From Ochotona curzoniae (lineage: Eukaryota; Chordata; Mammalia; Lagomorpha; Ochotonidae): a stretch of DNA of 64,000 nt. The position numbers were made by a program, and so were the translations under genes. Shown in pieces: positions 49,238-59,920 of this stretch. How positions within the stretch are numbered: position 1 is the stretch's first letter; every line of letters begins with the position of its first letter. The notes under the pieces were generated by a model that ran no database searches, had not been told where the DNA came from, and was given only the letters and a program-made list of their open reading frames with translations. The stretch lies in assembly GCF_017591425.1 (NCBI RefSeq), contig NW_024464918.1:8616001-8680000 (forward strand). Direction: 5' to 3'.

Positions 49238-49564
49238 TGATGGTATAGGTTGAATGTTTATATACTCCCAATATTCATCTGTTTCCAGCTAATCCCCAAC
49301 ATGGTGCTAACTGAAGGTGATTTAATGTGAAAGCTCTGTCAGTCATTGTCTCCTTATAATATCCTCCACTTAGAAGTCACTATTTCACCCATGTGAGCAC
49401 AGAGGAAATGCATTCATTTACAAAGACCAAAAGCCTTACCAGACATCAATGCTGCAGGCACCTTGTCTTGGGACATCTCAGAACACAAAATGGTGAAAAA
49501 TATATGTCTCATGTTTAGAAGCTATTCAATGTCTAATATTTTATAACAGCAACCAGACAGATTT
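49238..49564 (+). mobile_element. MLT1-type MaLR solo LTR
   Basis: A near-complete LTR starting 'tgatggtataggttgaatgt' (consensus tg..atggtttgaatgt), then 'cagctaatccccaacatgg', 'tccttataatatcctccact', 'acccatgtgagcacagagga', 'ccttaccagacatcaatgct', 'caggcaccttgtcttggga', and 'attttataacagcaaccaga'. All blocks are in the MLT1 order. An ancient ERVL-related solo LTR with no internal coding region. Confidence 0.8.
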
Positions 49565-51164
49565 ATATACTTCATGTATTACATTCAACACAAGTCATGC
49601 AAACCAGTCTCTAAGGCCCTAATCCTTTTTCCTCCTCTCTCCACCTTTGCTCACTTGCCTTCCATCTTTCTTATCACTCTCAATTCTTTCTTTCTTCCCT
49701 CGTTATTTCTTTTCTCCTGCATTTTCTCTTTTAAATTAAGTGAATTCTTTCATTTATTATGAACACAAATGTTATGCATTCTAAATTTCTTCTTTGCTTC
49801 ACTGTGACTTCTGCAAAGTCTGAAAATTTTTGGCCTTGCTCTTTGCATTGAAGAATACATCCCAACCATCTATTTGTGATTCCTGATATGTTCAGCATAC
49901 CCCAGAAAAACAGTCATTCATACCAATACTGGGAGTGGTTTTTTGTGGAAGTTATTTTATATAACTAATTATAATGTAATTACTTTACCCATCATAAAAG
50001 CAAATCCATTTCAAATTCATAGGAAAGCAGTAAGTAAATGCTGTAAAAGCATAGCAACACAATGATGTCACAGATATGTTCACAGTAAGATCTTTGTACC
50101 TCATCTTAGGCGCAGACACACTTAGTTTTTTCCCATGATTCAAGCCTGGGTTTCTTGGTGTTACTAGATTTAAAAAGCATATGCCTCTTCAGAAACATGA
50201 GACTCATTAGTCAAACAGAAATCCACCCAGAGTTTCTCTTGCCACATTTACCATGATCTGCGTCAGCAACGTTGAACACCATGAGGGGTGCCCACAGAAA
50301 AAAAGGGCCTCCAAAGGTCAAGGATGACTGAAGCACAGCTCTGCTGGACAGCTAAAGCAGGTGTTGCATTTCCATATGAAACACCCAACTTCTCTAATAT
50401 ATTTAAGAGTTCGCAAATGAGTTTTACACAATGCATTACTCATACTTCGAAGTTAAAAATAGGTATGATGTGACTTACTCGGACCTCCCTTTCAGTAACT
50501 CTGGCCGTCAGTCACTTGCCATTTCTAAAGAAAAAAAAAATAAGAAATGCTTAGGGTTTTCGTATACGTCAATCACATAATTCCAACCAAATACAATTCA
50601 AACTACCTACTGTATGGCAGCTCTGCTTCTTAGAATAAGAAAAAAAAATGACATTGTTGAAAATTGCTGTAATGTTTGCTATCATTAACCATCTACTTTA
50701 CCAGTTGTAGACTAAAGTGAATCAGGACACATCTGTTCAGGAAACCTAGACTGCTCATCTTTTCTTCCAAACCCATCTGTCTTTAGACTTTGAGTTATAT
50801 GCAATTTTTGGACCTATATTTCATGTTAGAGTTTTTTATGAAATCTTTAAATACATTGTAAAATAATACATGAATCAATTATCTCTTCCTGCTATTTACT
50901 TTAGTCATCTCTCTCCATATCCAAATATATATTTTTCTCTTTTATTATCTCATCTATAAATATGTCTTCCTTCTTTTAGAAGAAACATTCAGGCAGGCAA
51001 ATTTAGCATGCTTTAAGACTCATGGTTACCAGGAATTTCACATTAAGCATATATCTTCAAGTTACAAATGATGGAACGATAGGAAAGCCCAAGGGAGAAA
51101 ATGCTGAATGAAATTTTCGGGTTTAAAGGGCTAATTTTATAATCCAGGGACAAGCCTACTGGCA
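49565..51164. other. Unassigned stretch with a pyrimidine tract
   Basis: About 1.6 kb. Contains the pyrimidine-rich region at 49620-49735. No gene or interspersed repeat recognised. Confidence 0.4.
49620..49735. repeat. Polypyrimidine-rich tract
   Basis: Over 110 bases mostly C and T on the + strand (TTTCTT, CCTCCT, CTCTCC motifs). The Ser/Leu/Phe-rich frame across it is a composition artefact. Confidence 0.7.
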
Positions 51165-51450
51165 TCCTGGGTTAAGGCCCTGCTAGGGACTCCTTGCATC
51201 TTCTCCTGGAGTGCAGGGCCAAGTCCTGGGTAAATCACATTTCTGACCAATCTTTCAGCTAATACATTTGTAGGGCAGCAGACGAGGTGCCTGAATATTT
51301 GGGTTCCTGTCACTCATATAGATACAGATGTTCCCGAAGGAGTCCTGCTATTGTCCAGCCCAGTCCTGGCTAATGTAGCCTACAAATGATCTGATGAAAG
51401 ATCTCTTTAACTCCAATTTTCTGTCATTCTTACAAATGAAGAAACATAAA
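51165..51450 (+). mobile_element. Old CSINE
   Basis: Diverged plus-sense C-repeat: 'cctgggttaaggccctgcta', 'gagtgcagggccaagtcctg', 'ttgtagggcagcagacgagg', 'agtcctggctaatgtagcc', 'tgatgaaagatctctttaac'. The order of blocks supports the family, but identity is low. Confidence 0.6.
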
Positions 51451-53699
51451 AAAAGAATCCAAGCCCACACATGTATCTAAGAAAGTATTCCCACATATTT
51501 GAAATATTTTGAAAAGCTAAAAAAAAGTCTGAGAGAAAGTTTAGTACGTACTGCCATTTGATCTGAAATCCTGTAAAGCAAGATTCAAGTTTGTTAACAA
51601 GAGATTTGCTTCATTTTCTAACCTGAATTTTATTTAAATGAAATTCAAGCATCCTCACGGAGCCTCGTTGTTAACAGAGTAAAAAGCGACTACCGCTAGA
51701 TTCCCAGCTCCTTAGCCAATGGGCAAAAGTGATTATAAAACAGCAATAAAGCACAATTTGGCACAGGTTCTTCCTTCTATTGCACACTAACAGGGAAAAA
51801 TAATGCACGCAGTACCAATAACTGTGATTAAGGCAAAACGCATTTGGATGAAATGCTTGATTCTAACATAATCAGGATACGTATTACTACAGTCTTTAGT
51901 AATTAATGATGTCATTGCATCTTCGGGCTCTCATTGAGGAAAGGGAAAATTCGCCCCCCATTTCTTGGAATCTGTAATTTTAAACAGTGTGATACTCTCA
52001 GTCCTCTCCCTCCCCTGTATTCTCCAAGTCACCGCTCTTAGAAACAGCTTCAGAGGATCAGAACATTCTCTCCCTCCCCCGTGGGAATGGTCTTCATTTT
52101 GCATGCCCTTCATAGGCCTGCCCCGTGTTCTTTCAAGGGGACCCGGCTCTGAACTTTCAGAAGGATGTGTTGTTTTACGTGAACACCAGAAGCTCTATAC
52201 ATCAAGGAAAGAAACATCAAGTGATAGAGGTTCAAACGAATTTCTAATCTTTGCAATCCTTCCGTACTGATATTTTACAAACGGAGTCATAATTTATTTC
52301 CTATGAAACTGAATTGCTCAGCTCTCTGCTAATAGGATCCTCGGGGCACAAGGGGTAGGAAAAAAAAGTGTTCTTATAAAAATTAAAAAGTTTAGCATTT
52401 CCCTGAAAGTTAAGCTAGAAACAATTAATAAATGTATTTGCCATGATTATTGTATATGTCAAACTATTCTCATGAAGTCCAACAGATGATGAATTTGAGT
52501 GGTCTCAGGATTATAAAAAAACATTTTTTGTGTAGGAAAGGTTCATTAGCTCCTCTGTTTTATTAAGGGAAGCATCAAGTTATTCTCAGGTCAATGGTAC
52601 TGTCCACTTCTTTTATCCTTTCTCCTTAAGCTCTTTTATTCCCAAACTTGATTCATTTGGCAAACAAATGTTTCCCAATCAAAACTGGCCAGTGTGAAAA
52701 TCAGGCTCCTCTTCTAGCTAGAGAACTACAATAGAATCCCATCCTACATAAACAGTATATTTTTAGCTCAGAGATGAAAGTTTTTTCCAATCAGCTATAA
52801 GATCAAAGAGACACCTAAGTATCTTAAACTATCATTGATGATGCATGGAACACCAATGTACAAAAGGATTATGGCTAAAAGTGGCAGTTTACCTGTGTCA
52901 TGATCCACCTACGAAGCTTGCCTTTAGTAAGACCAATGTTCAAACTGTTTCTGGGTTATTCAAAATTTGGCCCCTCCCATCATATTCCCTTGAAAATAAT
53001 GAAAAGGAGGACACAGTAAGATTGTTAAAGTGGATGGCAGGGAGCAAGGGCTCCAGGCAAGCCTTGCATTTTCCTCTGGGAAAAGTCTCACCATTTATCA
53101 TCACTCATTCAATTTAATTTTAAATGGCATCTTTAAAAGATTGTTTTTTTTAATGTGCATTCTGTATGCAGTATCACTGTCTGGTTAACTAATATGAAAA
53201 AAACAAATCTTTGACTTTTAGTTTTAAGCTATTATTAGAGACACCTTAAAAACAGAACAAAATATTCCCAACTTATAGTGAGAGGCTTTCTAAGTAATTC
53301 AGTTTGCACAGCATTTCCAGTTAATTTTTGCACGTGTAACACGTTGGATACATAATGAGATGCAGAAAAAATTATCATATAAACATTTTAAGCCTATAGG
53401 TTATTTATGACATATTCAAACCATGACTAAGAATGGTAAAAACACACTTGGTACTAGAATCAGAAGTAGAGAATGTGACATAAGTATTCTCTTTGTAAAC
53501 ATTTTTTCTCTATTAAATCTTACTATGGACAATGATTGAATTTTCATTCAATATGATGTCAAGCACCTGCACATTTATAATAACCATAGTTTTAAAGTCA
53601 ATACAAAATAAAGCCTTCATTCTCCAAGAGGAAATTTTTTATTGTGTCTAGTTTTTCATATACTTATTGTTTCCTTAATTTTAAAGATCAAATTGTTTG
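51451..53699. other. Unassigned stretch, candidate conserved non-coding DNA
   Basis: About 2.2 kb without recognised repeats. The segment 51650-51930 is balanced, repeat-free and has homeodomain-type and CCAAT-type motifs, so it could be a conserved element. A 101-codon frame at 51965-52270 and a 90-codon frame at 52845-53117 have no known domains. Confidence 0.4.
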
Positions 53700-53990
53700 G
53701 ACAGCAGAGTGACCAAGTGAGGGTAGGAGACAAGAGACAATGATTTCTTCCCCCCACTGGTTCACTCTGCATACAGCTGCCCTGTGTAAGGCTGGCATAG
53801 GCAGAATCCAGGGACTAGGAACTTCCATACAGGTCTTACCCATGCATGACAGGAGCCTAAATACCTGTGCTTTTTCAGTAGATGGATCAGTAATGGAACA
53901 TTTCAGACTGGAATCAGAATTCTTTTATAGGATGCTAGACTTAAAGCAGGAGGCTAATTCCATTGCTCCACAGTGCCAATTTCTTTTAAA
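53700..53990 (-). mobile_element. Old CSINE, antisense
   Basis: Complement of an old C-repeat on the + strand: 'ccccactggttcactctgca', 'aggctggcataggcagaatc', 'acttccatacaggtcttacc', 'catgacaggagcctaaatac', 'gctagacttaaagcaggagg'. The head complement 'ctaattccattgctccacag' marks the far end. The 103-codon frame in it is not a gene. Confidence 0.65.
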
Positions 53991-54539
53991 AGTCATTTTA
54001 ATCCTAACATTACCGGGTGTTTTATATACAGTTTGTTATTTAACAATATGACAACACAGTAGATACTATAAAGATCAAAAATCAAGGACACTAATGTCTG
54101 GGGAGGTTACGGAATCTCTGAAGAGGAAGATAGCAGCGTATTAAGTCAGTGTTCCATGACGCCAGTGGAACTTCTACTACCTATTTCCTAAAGCAGTTGT
54201 CACTCAACCCTAGAACAGCTTCAAATTTGTTTTTTGCAAAGCAAATCATGGTGAACATTTTCTGCTTTGCAGGTTGCACATTTTGTGTAACAGCTAACTA
54301 CGTATTTTGCTTTAGCAATACAAAAGCCACTGTAACACCACGTGAAGGCATGGCTGGGCTAGCTTCATTCCTGTATATTTGCAATACATTTTGGACAGCA
54401 AATAAGGGCTGGTTAAAGGGAACTCTGTCCTGTATGCTAGAGTTACATAAAGGCAAAAGAAAATATATTTGTTTAACATTTTATAGTCAATTGCCTGAAA
54501 AATGTAATTATGAATGAATGTTACAAAGCATGGTAACTA
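53991..54539. other. No identified feature
   Basis: Includes a 122-codon frame (54149-54517). Cys/Phe-rich, no recognisable motif, no Kozak-like support or partner exons; I do not call it a gene. Confidence 0.4.
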
Positions 54540-54705
54540 TATAGAGTTTATTACGTGCTGATCACTTTTGCATATAAGTCATTTATTTCTCATAGTATTC
54601 CAACAAGTTAAACCTTTTACCAACGTTAGGATTTACAGTAACCTAGGAATGAATAATTAATTCAAAAGCAAGTAGGGGGCCTAGCATTTAAATTATGTGA
54701 GTAAT
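54540..54705 (+). mobile_element. MIR SINE, sense
   Basis: Follows MIR order: 'agagtttattacgtgctgat', 'tcatttatttctcatagtat', 'tccaacaagttaaacctttt', 'taggatttacagtaacctag' and 'ttcaaaagcaagtagggggc'. Nearly full-length but diverged. Confidence 0.65.
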
Positions 54706-55169
54706 ACAAGTAGGATCTTAATAAATAATGGATTATTTAAATGAATGATTACATGGATGATTGAAAGAATTAGTATATAGAGTCAGTCCTGGTAATTCTA
54801 AAAAGGAATACATATCTTGCTCTTTCAGGAAATATCTTTTGTTTCAAATAATTTATGTAGTGTACAACCAAAAGTATTTTTTTAATGGAAAGCCAATTAA
54901 ATGATGAGAAATACTAGTTTCCTATTGAATAGATATACCTGTATTTGAATTAAACTAGTTATCTTATTTTAAATAGCGCTGACCTTTTTAGATAAGCAGG
55001 TGGGGATTTTTAGACTTAAATACCAAATCCAAATTGTTATAAAGGAATCAAGAAACAGAAAAAAAAGGAAGAAAAGTGAAAGAGAAAATAAGTAGAAAAT
55101 AAAGAGTTGCTGAAGGAGGAAATGCAGTGTGAATATAATATTAAAGATGACTTTTTTTTTAAAAGATGA
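54706..55169. other. Unassigned, purine-rich near 55050-55115
   Basis: AT-rich with an A/G-rich tract at about 55050-55115. No gene or named repeat. Confidence 0.4.
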
Positions 55170-55560
55170 CCTTTTAATCAATAGGCATTTAGAAAGGGTT
55201 AGACATCTATTAGGCATCAACCTACAGCTTGATTATGCACTGGTAAAAACGAAAAAGAAAAACAATCAAGAAAAAGGTTGCTCCATTTATAAGGTTTACA
55301 ATAGGAGATAACATAAAACAAACATCATGTAGACACAGCATTACAAATCACTGTGCTAGAATGAAATGGATCAACACTCAGAAGGTACTAGTGGAGTTTA
55401 ATTTAGATTGAGAGATCTGGGAAGGTCTCCTTGAAGAAAGAATATTTAAACTGAGAGTCACAGACAAATGGTAACCATCTGAATGAAGTCTAGGAAAAGC
55501 AGCATCGCAGGCGTGTGAGTAACAGCAGTGAGGTTAAACAGACAGAAAAGAAACTTGAAG
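55170..55560 (-). mobile_element. L2 LINE remnant, antisense
   Basis: Complement of L2: 'aatcaataggcatttagaaa' at the terminus, then 'gagagatctgggaaggtctc', 'cttgaagaaagaatatttaa', 'actgagagtcacagacaaat', 'gaatgaagtctaggaaaagc'. Parallels the L2 'gggaaggcctctctgaggagg' and 'gacctgaatgaag' blocks. Confidence 0.6.
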
Positions 55561-56519
55561 TAATTTTTAAGTCTCTGTGTTGGGTGAACTGTGGTACAAA
55601 ATCACAGGGGCAAGCTCTTTCCCAACGAGAGCATGAACTTCCCAGGAGCTTGTTTCTTTATTCAGATTCCATCACAAGTTTGATAAGCAACTACTAAAAC
55701 ATTCTGAGGAATGTACTGGAACACTTGTTTATAGGGAAAATAAAAACAATACAGAAACAGTGATGTTCAGATTTTAGGCAGAAGTCATGAAATACCAAAG
55801 AGTGATACAGGTAGAGGTGAATATCAAAGAGTGATACAGGTAGAGGTGTTCAAGAACTCCAGGAAAAACAAAAAGTCATGAATCAGATTGGATGATTCGA
55901 TATCTTGAGAAAGAATTTGGAAGGAATCTGTGGTCACATAACCAGGTAAGACCATGAAAATTGCCAGGCTCAGCAAAGGGTATGTAGAAATTGAGACATA
56001 AGGTTTTATATTTCAATGTTTAAATTCAAATATAATAAAATACATGAGATAGATAAAGTAGAGATGTGAATAAGGTAATTGATCCATAGGGGTAGTTCTC
56101 AAAAGAGAAGCATAACTGAATGACCAAAACGTAGTAACTATCATGTTTGGCATGCCATTATGTCCTGGATGTGCAAGGCCACTTGAGGAAAAAAAATGCA
56201 TAAGGAAGACAAAACTGCTTTGCTCTTTGGGAATGTGGTAAGAAAGTTACTTTTGCAAGGAACTAGTAACTAGTTATTGAAAAGTCAAGAGGCAAGCAGC
56301 AGATTCTAAGAAGGAGATGTGTTCAACTGTGCCCAATATGAGAAATCAGTTACAATGAGCACTGGAAAGTGCTTTTTGGGTTTCTAACACAAACATTGGT
56401 GCGACGCGACGGCATTTTCAACCAGAGATTTTTGAGTCACAGCAACAGAGACAAGACTTGCATGATGAGGTAACACAATCGTGAGGGAGTCCGGGCTTGC
56501 ACTGAGGCACCCGATTCAT
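55561..56519. other. Unassigned, possibly continuing L2
   Basis: Contains the 29-base tandem duplication at 55791-55848. Parts around 55860-55960 and 56290-56330 could be further L2 debris, but I cannot align them reliably. Confidence 0.35.
55791..55848. repeat. 29-base tandem duplication
   Basis: Two adjacent copies of a 29-base unit containing 'gagtgatacaggtagaggtg', at 55791-55819 and 55820-55848, differing at one base (c/t, fifth position). A recent local duplication. Confidence 0.97.
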
Positions 56520-56860
56520 GATGGTTTATGTCATTTTCATACATGACAACGGTTCATTACAACATCCAGCCACAACTTCATCTTAACCATTGTGTTGGAT
56601 CTTTCCCTCGGAAAACAAAATGAGTAATCTTCTTCTACCATGCAGGGGAGCAGAGAAGGCAGCTCCCAGTCTGTCCCAGGATTGCAAAGAGAAAGCAGTC
56701 ACTCACACCCTGCAGTAGTGTGTTGCATGGCTAAGTGAGGACATTTAGGTGGTTACACCCACTGAATGCGTTTGCAACTGAGGACCTTTTCCGTCTATGA
56801 TAGGCTTAGCAAGACTTCACTCCATTGTAAGTCAAAGCACATCTGCAGAGACAACAGTTT
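56520..56860 (+). mobile_element. Possible Tigger-like (pogo) DNA-transposon remnant
   Basis: 'acccactgaatgcgtttgca', 'gtctatgataggcttagca' and 'ctccattgtaagtcaaagca' followed by 'catctgc' resemble the right end of Tigger/MER2-group elements (actgaatgcgta..., catcgtaagtcggggaccatctg). The opposite terminal inverted repeat was not found. No transposase frame survives. Confidence 0.4.
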
Positions 56861-57589
56861 TGGAAAGCTTTAGGGTAAATTATAGTATAAAACCAAATAT
56901 CTTCACGGGAATGGAAAAGCAAGAGCAGTGCTTATGAATCTTTGCATGTCAGTTTGAGGATACGTGAGTAAGAAGGAGGATGGGGAAATAAAAGTGCATC
57001 TGTGAAAAGCTCCAAAGGAAAATAAAAGACTAAGGACGTGTCTAGAAGCAGAAGGAAAGTCTAGGGCATTGCAAAATTACTCGGGGCTGTTAAGTATGGA
57101 CGAAAAGCAAACCTAAATGTCATTCAATCTGTGACTCATACACAGGGGTTCTTTGCAAGGGTGAAAGTTGATTCCACGTAATAATTCAAGAGTAATATGA
57201 ATTGTCTCGCTCTCTCCCACTATTTATGGGTGCAGTCAATTAAGCTTAGCAACATTACACAGTAGTGGCAGAACTAATGAGTTTTCCATCCTGTGGGGCT
57301 GTCAGCACAGAGACTCATTTTCCAACTGTCAGGGCAGAGGATTTGGTCTCTGGATGGTGATTACGCTCCTCTAAATGTTCATACGAAAACTTCCTATCCA
57401 GGGGAGTAGCTGTTAGGGCGAGCACTGTCTATGAATGATACACTACCTCCGCTTGCGTTCTCAGCACAAGCATGACCAACACGTTCCATCAGAGAAGCAC
57501 AGACACTCAGGAACTACGCTTCCTGAGCTGAAATGGATGACGATGGGCTAGGTATCTACTTTTGTCTTCTTACTCTTTGGTTCCATTTC
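56861..57589. other. No identified feature
   Basis: About 700 bases, repeat-free as far as I can see. The segment 57170-57370 has mixed composition and may be conserved non-coding sequence. Confidence 0.4.
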
Positions 57590-57765
57590 TCATTTATTCA
57601 TTAATTCAGGGGAGCACAATTTCAAAGGTATTAATCATTTACCAGGAATAAAATACTAAAATGAGCACAACAGTTAGGGTCCAGCTTTTCTGGAACTTCA
57701 GTCTTACTGAAGAAAGTGCACTATGGTTAAAGTGAAGTCATCTTTGAAATTTACAAATACATGGA
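57590..57765 (-). mobile_element. L2 LINE 3'-end remnant, antisense
   Basis: 'catttattcattaattcagg', 'aatcatttaccaggaataaa', 'gtccagcttttctggaactt' and 'cagtcttactgaagaaagtg' fit the complement of the L2 terminus (tcattcattcaac..., gtccctgcc..ggagcttacagtctagtg). Confidence 0.5.
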
Positions 57766-57959
57766 AATCACAGCAACTTTCAGGGTTCAGCAGAATCAGT
57801 GTTCTTGTTTCAATCACAAACTGAATAACTGCTATCTAGCCATGGTCCCCTAGTCAGTGTCAGCTGCAAAACTAACTGTTGGACATGCAAGTTATTTGAG
57901 CCCATTCAAGACCTATTAATATGGAAACTTGTTTACCAAGGTCTACCAGTGATTCTCAT
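57766..57959. other. No identified feature
   Basis: Spacer without recognised features. Confidence 0.4.
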
Positions 57960-58080
57960 TCACAATTAACACTGGGCACAATGGGCAGGGGAAAATGGGC
58001 AAGGAGGAAAAGAAGGGGAAGGGAGGAGACCTACACCTATAAAACTGTATGATTGAAAATAAGAATAAAAAAAAATGAAC
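57960..58080 (+). mobile_element. L1 3'-UTR tail, very short
   Basis: G-rich end of the lagomorph-type L1 tail: 'caatgggcaggggaaaatgg', 'aggaaaagaaggggaaggga', 'ggagacctacacctataaaa', then 'aataagaataaaaaaaaatg'. The G-rich tract followed by a C-rich dozen and an A-rich end is the pattern seen at 13.9, 15.7 and 39.9 kb. Confidence 0.65.
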
Positions 58081-59689
58081 CCCAACTGACAAAAAAAAAT
58101 CAGAGCGTAAGTGAGCTTATGACTGGTAATCTGATTTTGAAATAGAGAAGTGACTAGAAGGTACTTCCAAAGTTCAAAAAGCAAATCCCTTTTAGAATGT
58201 TTTCAAAAAGAGCTTGTATACATGTACAATCTCTTACTTAACTATTAACAATGTTTGTTAATATTATATGTAATGATTACATAAATTATTAAGTATGCTT
58301 GCAAAAAATAAAGATAAGTTTTAAGAGAGGAAATGTAAGAAATCAAGACTAAAAGATCATGGGCAATTGGTGGAAATTCTGCCACATAATGAATTTTGGT
58401 AGGGTTTTTGTTTTCTTCTCTATGGGAAGTTGCAACTTTGTTGCAGAAAGAATGGATTAGACGTCAAAGTAGAAGTACTAGATTTCCATGATGAATTTCT
58501 GCCTTGATTGTCTTAATCATTAAGTTCATACAGTTGTCATTAGTAGAATCATAATTTTTGGTACTTAAGGTATCAAAAGAAGATTTTTTTAAAAAAAAAA
58601 AAAGAAATAAAACTTAGCAATGCTTCTCCTGTTGGTCCCATGTAGCAAGGAACCAAATTAACTGGATGTCCCACAAAGTTCATACGAAGCAAGCACTATA
58701 TACTGAAATGATAAGAAAGGATAAAAATATTGGAGGAGTGTATGTAATGTCAGAGGAAAAGATGAACTATTATTGCTTCGAGCATTAAGCAACTACACAG
58801 TACTTAACCAAGATGGAAAAATTAGCTGGCACACTCAAAACCACAAAATCGAGAGGTTTTTTTTCTCTTTTAAAATACATTGCAGGGTAACTCTGAGCTC
58901 ACTGGAGGATTTTTTTAAAAAGCCCTTAGCTCCTAGAATATCCTCTTTTCAGAATCTCTACTTGCCAGAAGTTGACAGGCCATCAAGATGACAGTGAACA
59001 GTCAGTGCAAAGAAATGCATGGATGATCGTCATCCTCCTTTGGGGTAAGGACCAATATGGTGGTAAAGAATGAAGGTTCTCTTTGCTTCTGTTGCTTTTT
59101 AATACAAATGTAACAGAATAGGCAAAGAGAGAACAATGAGAGATGTAAGACTGTCCATCACTGTATCTGAGAGCTTATGCCCAGGGTGTGTTCATGAACA
59201 CAAGGGCATCACAAAGTAATGCCCCATGCACTCACAACAAGCAGGTGGCTCTTTCCACCAGCTTTGCCCACTGCTTCCCGCTAACATCAGATGTGGCTTG
59301 AACTCAAACAGGCTCACTGGCAAATACCATCTACTTTGTCATGCTCTACCGTGTCATTACCTTTGTCAACTATATTGTTTTGTTTCGCAACATTAAAAAC
59401 TGACCTGAACCAAGAAAGAAATACACTCTTATGTATTATTAAAAAGTGCTTCTTTATTATAATGAGGATATTTTAACATTTCTAGCAGAGGTTCTTTTCT
59501 ATCTTACTTGATTCATTTAGTAACCTTACTTAAATCATAGAGGAGAGAGTTTCTAAGTAAAAGGCAGTCACCCCGCCAGGACTGTTTGCAATCACAGTGG
59601 GCCTGGCAAGTCACCCATCACCCGGGCAAAGGGTGTGCATTCCCGTTAAATTTTCAAAGGTTTTTGGCTCTTAGGAAGTTCCTTTCCCT
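58081..59689. other. Unassigned stretch
   Basis: About 1.6 kb. Holds an A-run at 58590-58605. No gene or confident repeat. Sites at 58159 and 58664 ('aaagttcaaaaag', 'aaagttcatacg') weakly resemble the putative mariner-like terminus at 29648. Confidence 0.4.
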
Positions 59690-59920
59690 TAACATCTCAG
59701 ATTTCTGCTTATCCTTCAAGATCCATGAAAGATGAAACCTGCTCTGTGAAGACTCTCCGGACTACTTGTGGCAGAGGTAAGTGCATTTCTCCTGCTCCCG
59801 CAGTAGTCTTCTCCATCCGCATTCTGATGTTTGCTTTTATGATTTTACGACTGTTTACAGGTGTTGTCGGCTCATTCAAACTGTTTGCCAAGAGTGCCTA
59901 CCTCAACTTCTAAACCCCAA
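59690..59920 (+). mobile_element. L2 LINE 3'-region remnant, sense
   Basis: 'tctgcttatccttcaagatc', 'ctgctctgtgaagactctcc', 'ttctcctgctcccgcagtag' and 'tgactgttt'-like 'acgactgtttacaggtgt' follow the L2 order ('atccttcaagtc..ctcctctgtgaagccttccctga...gctcccatag...ctgtttac'). Three overlapping short frames here are products of this repeat. Confidence 0.65.

Noticed and set aside
49238..49564. Full endogenous retrovirus around the MLT1 LTR
   Set aside because: No second LTR in the same orientation nearby and no gag/pol-like frames, so only a solo LTR is supported.
54149..54517. 122-codon plus-strand Cys/Phe-rich frame
   Set aside because: No known family, no splice context or regulatory support. 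Best explained as chance.
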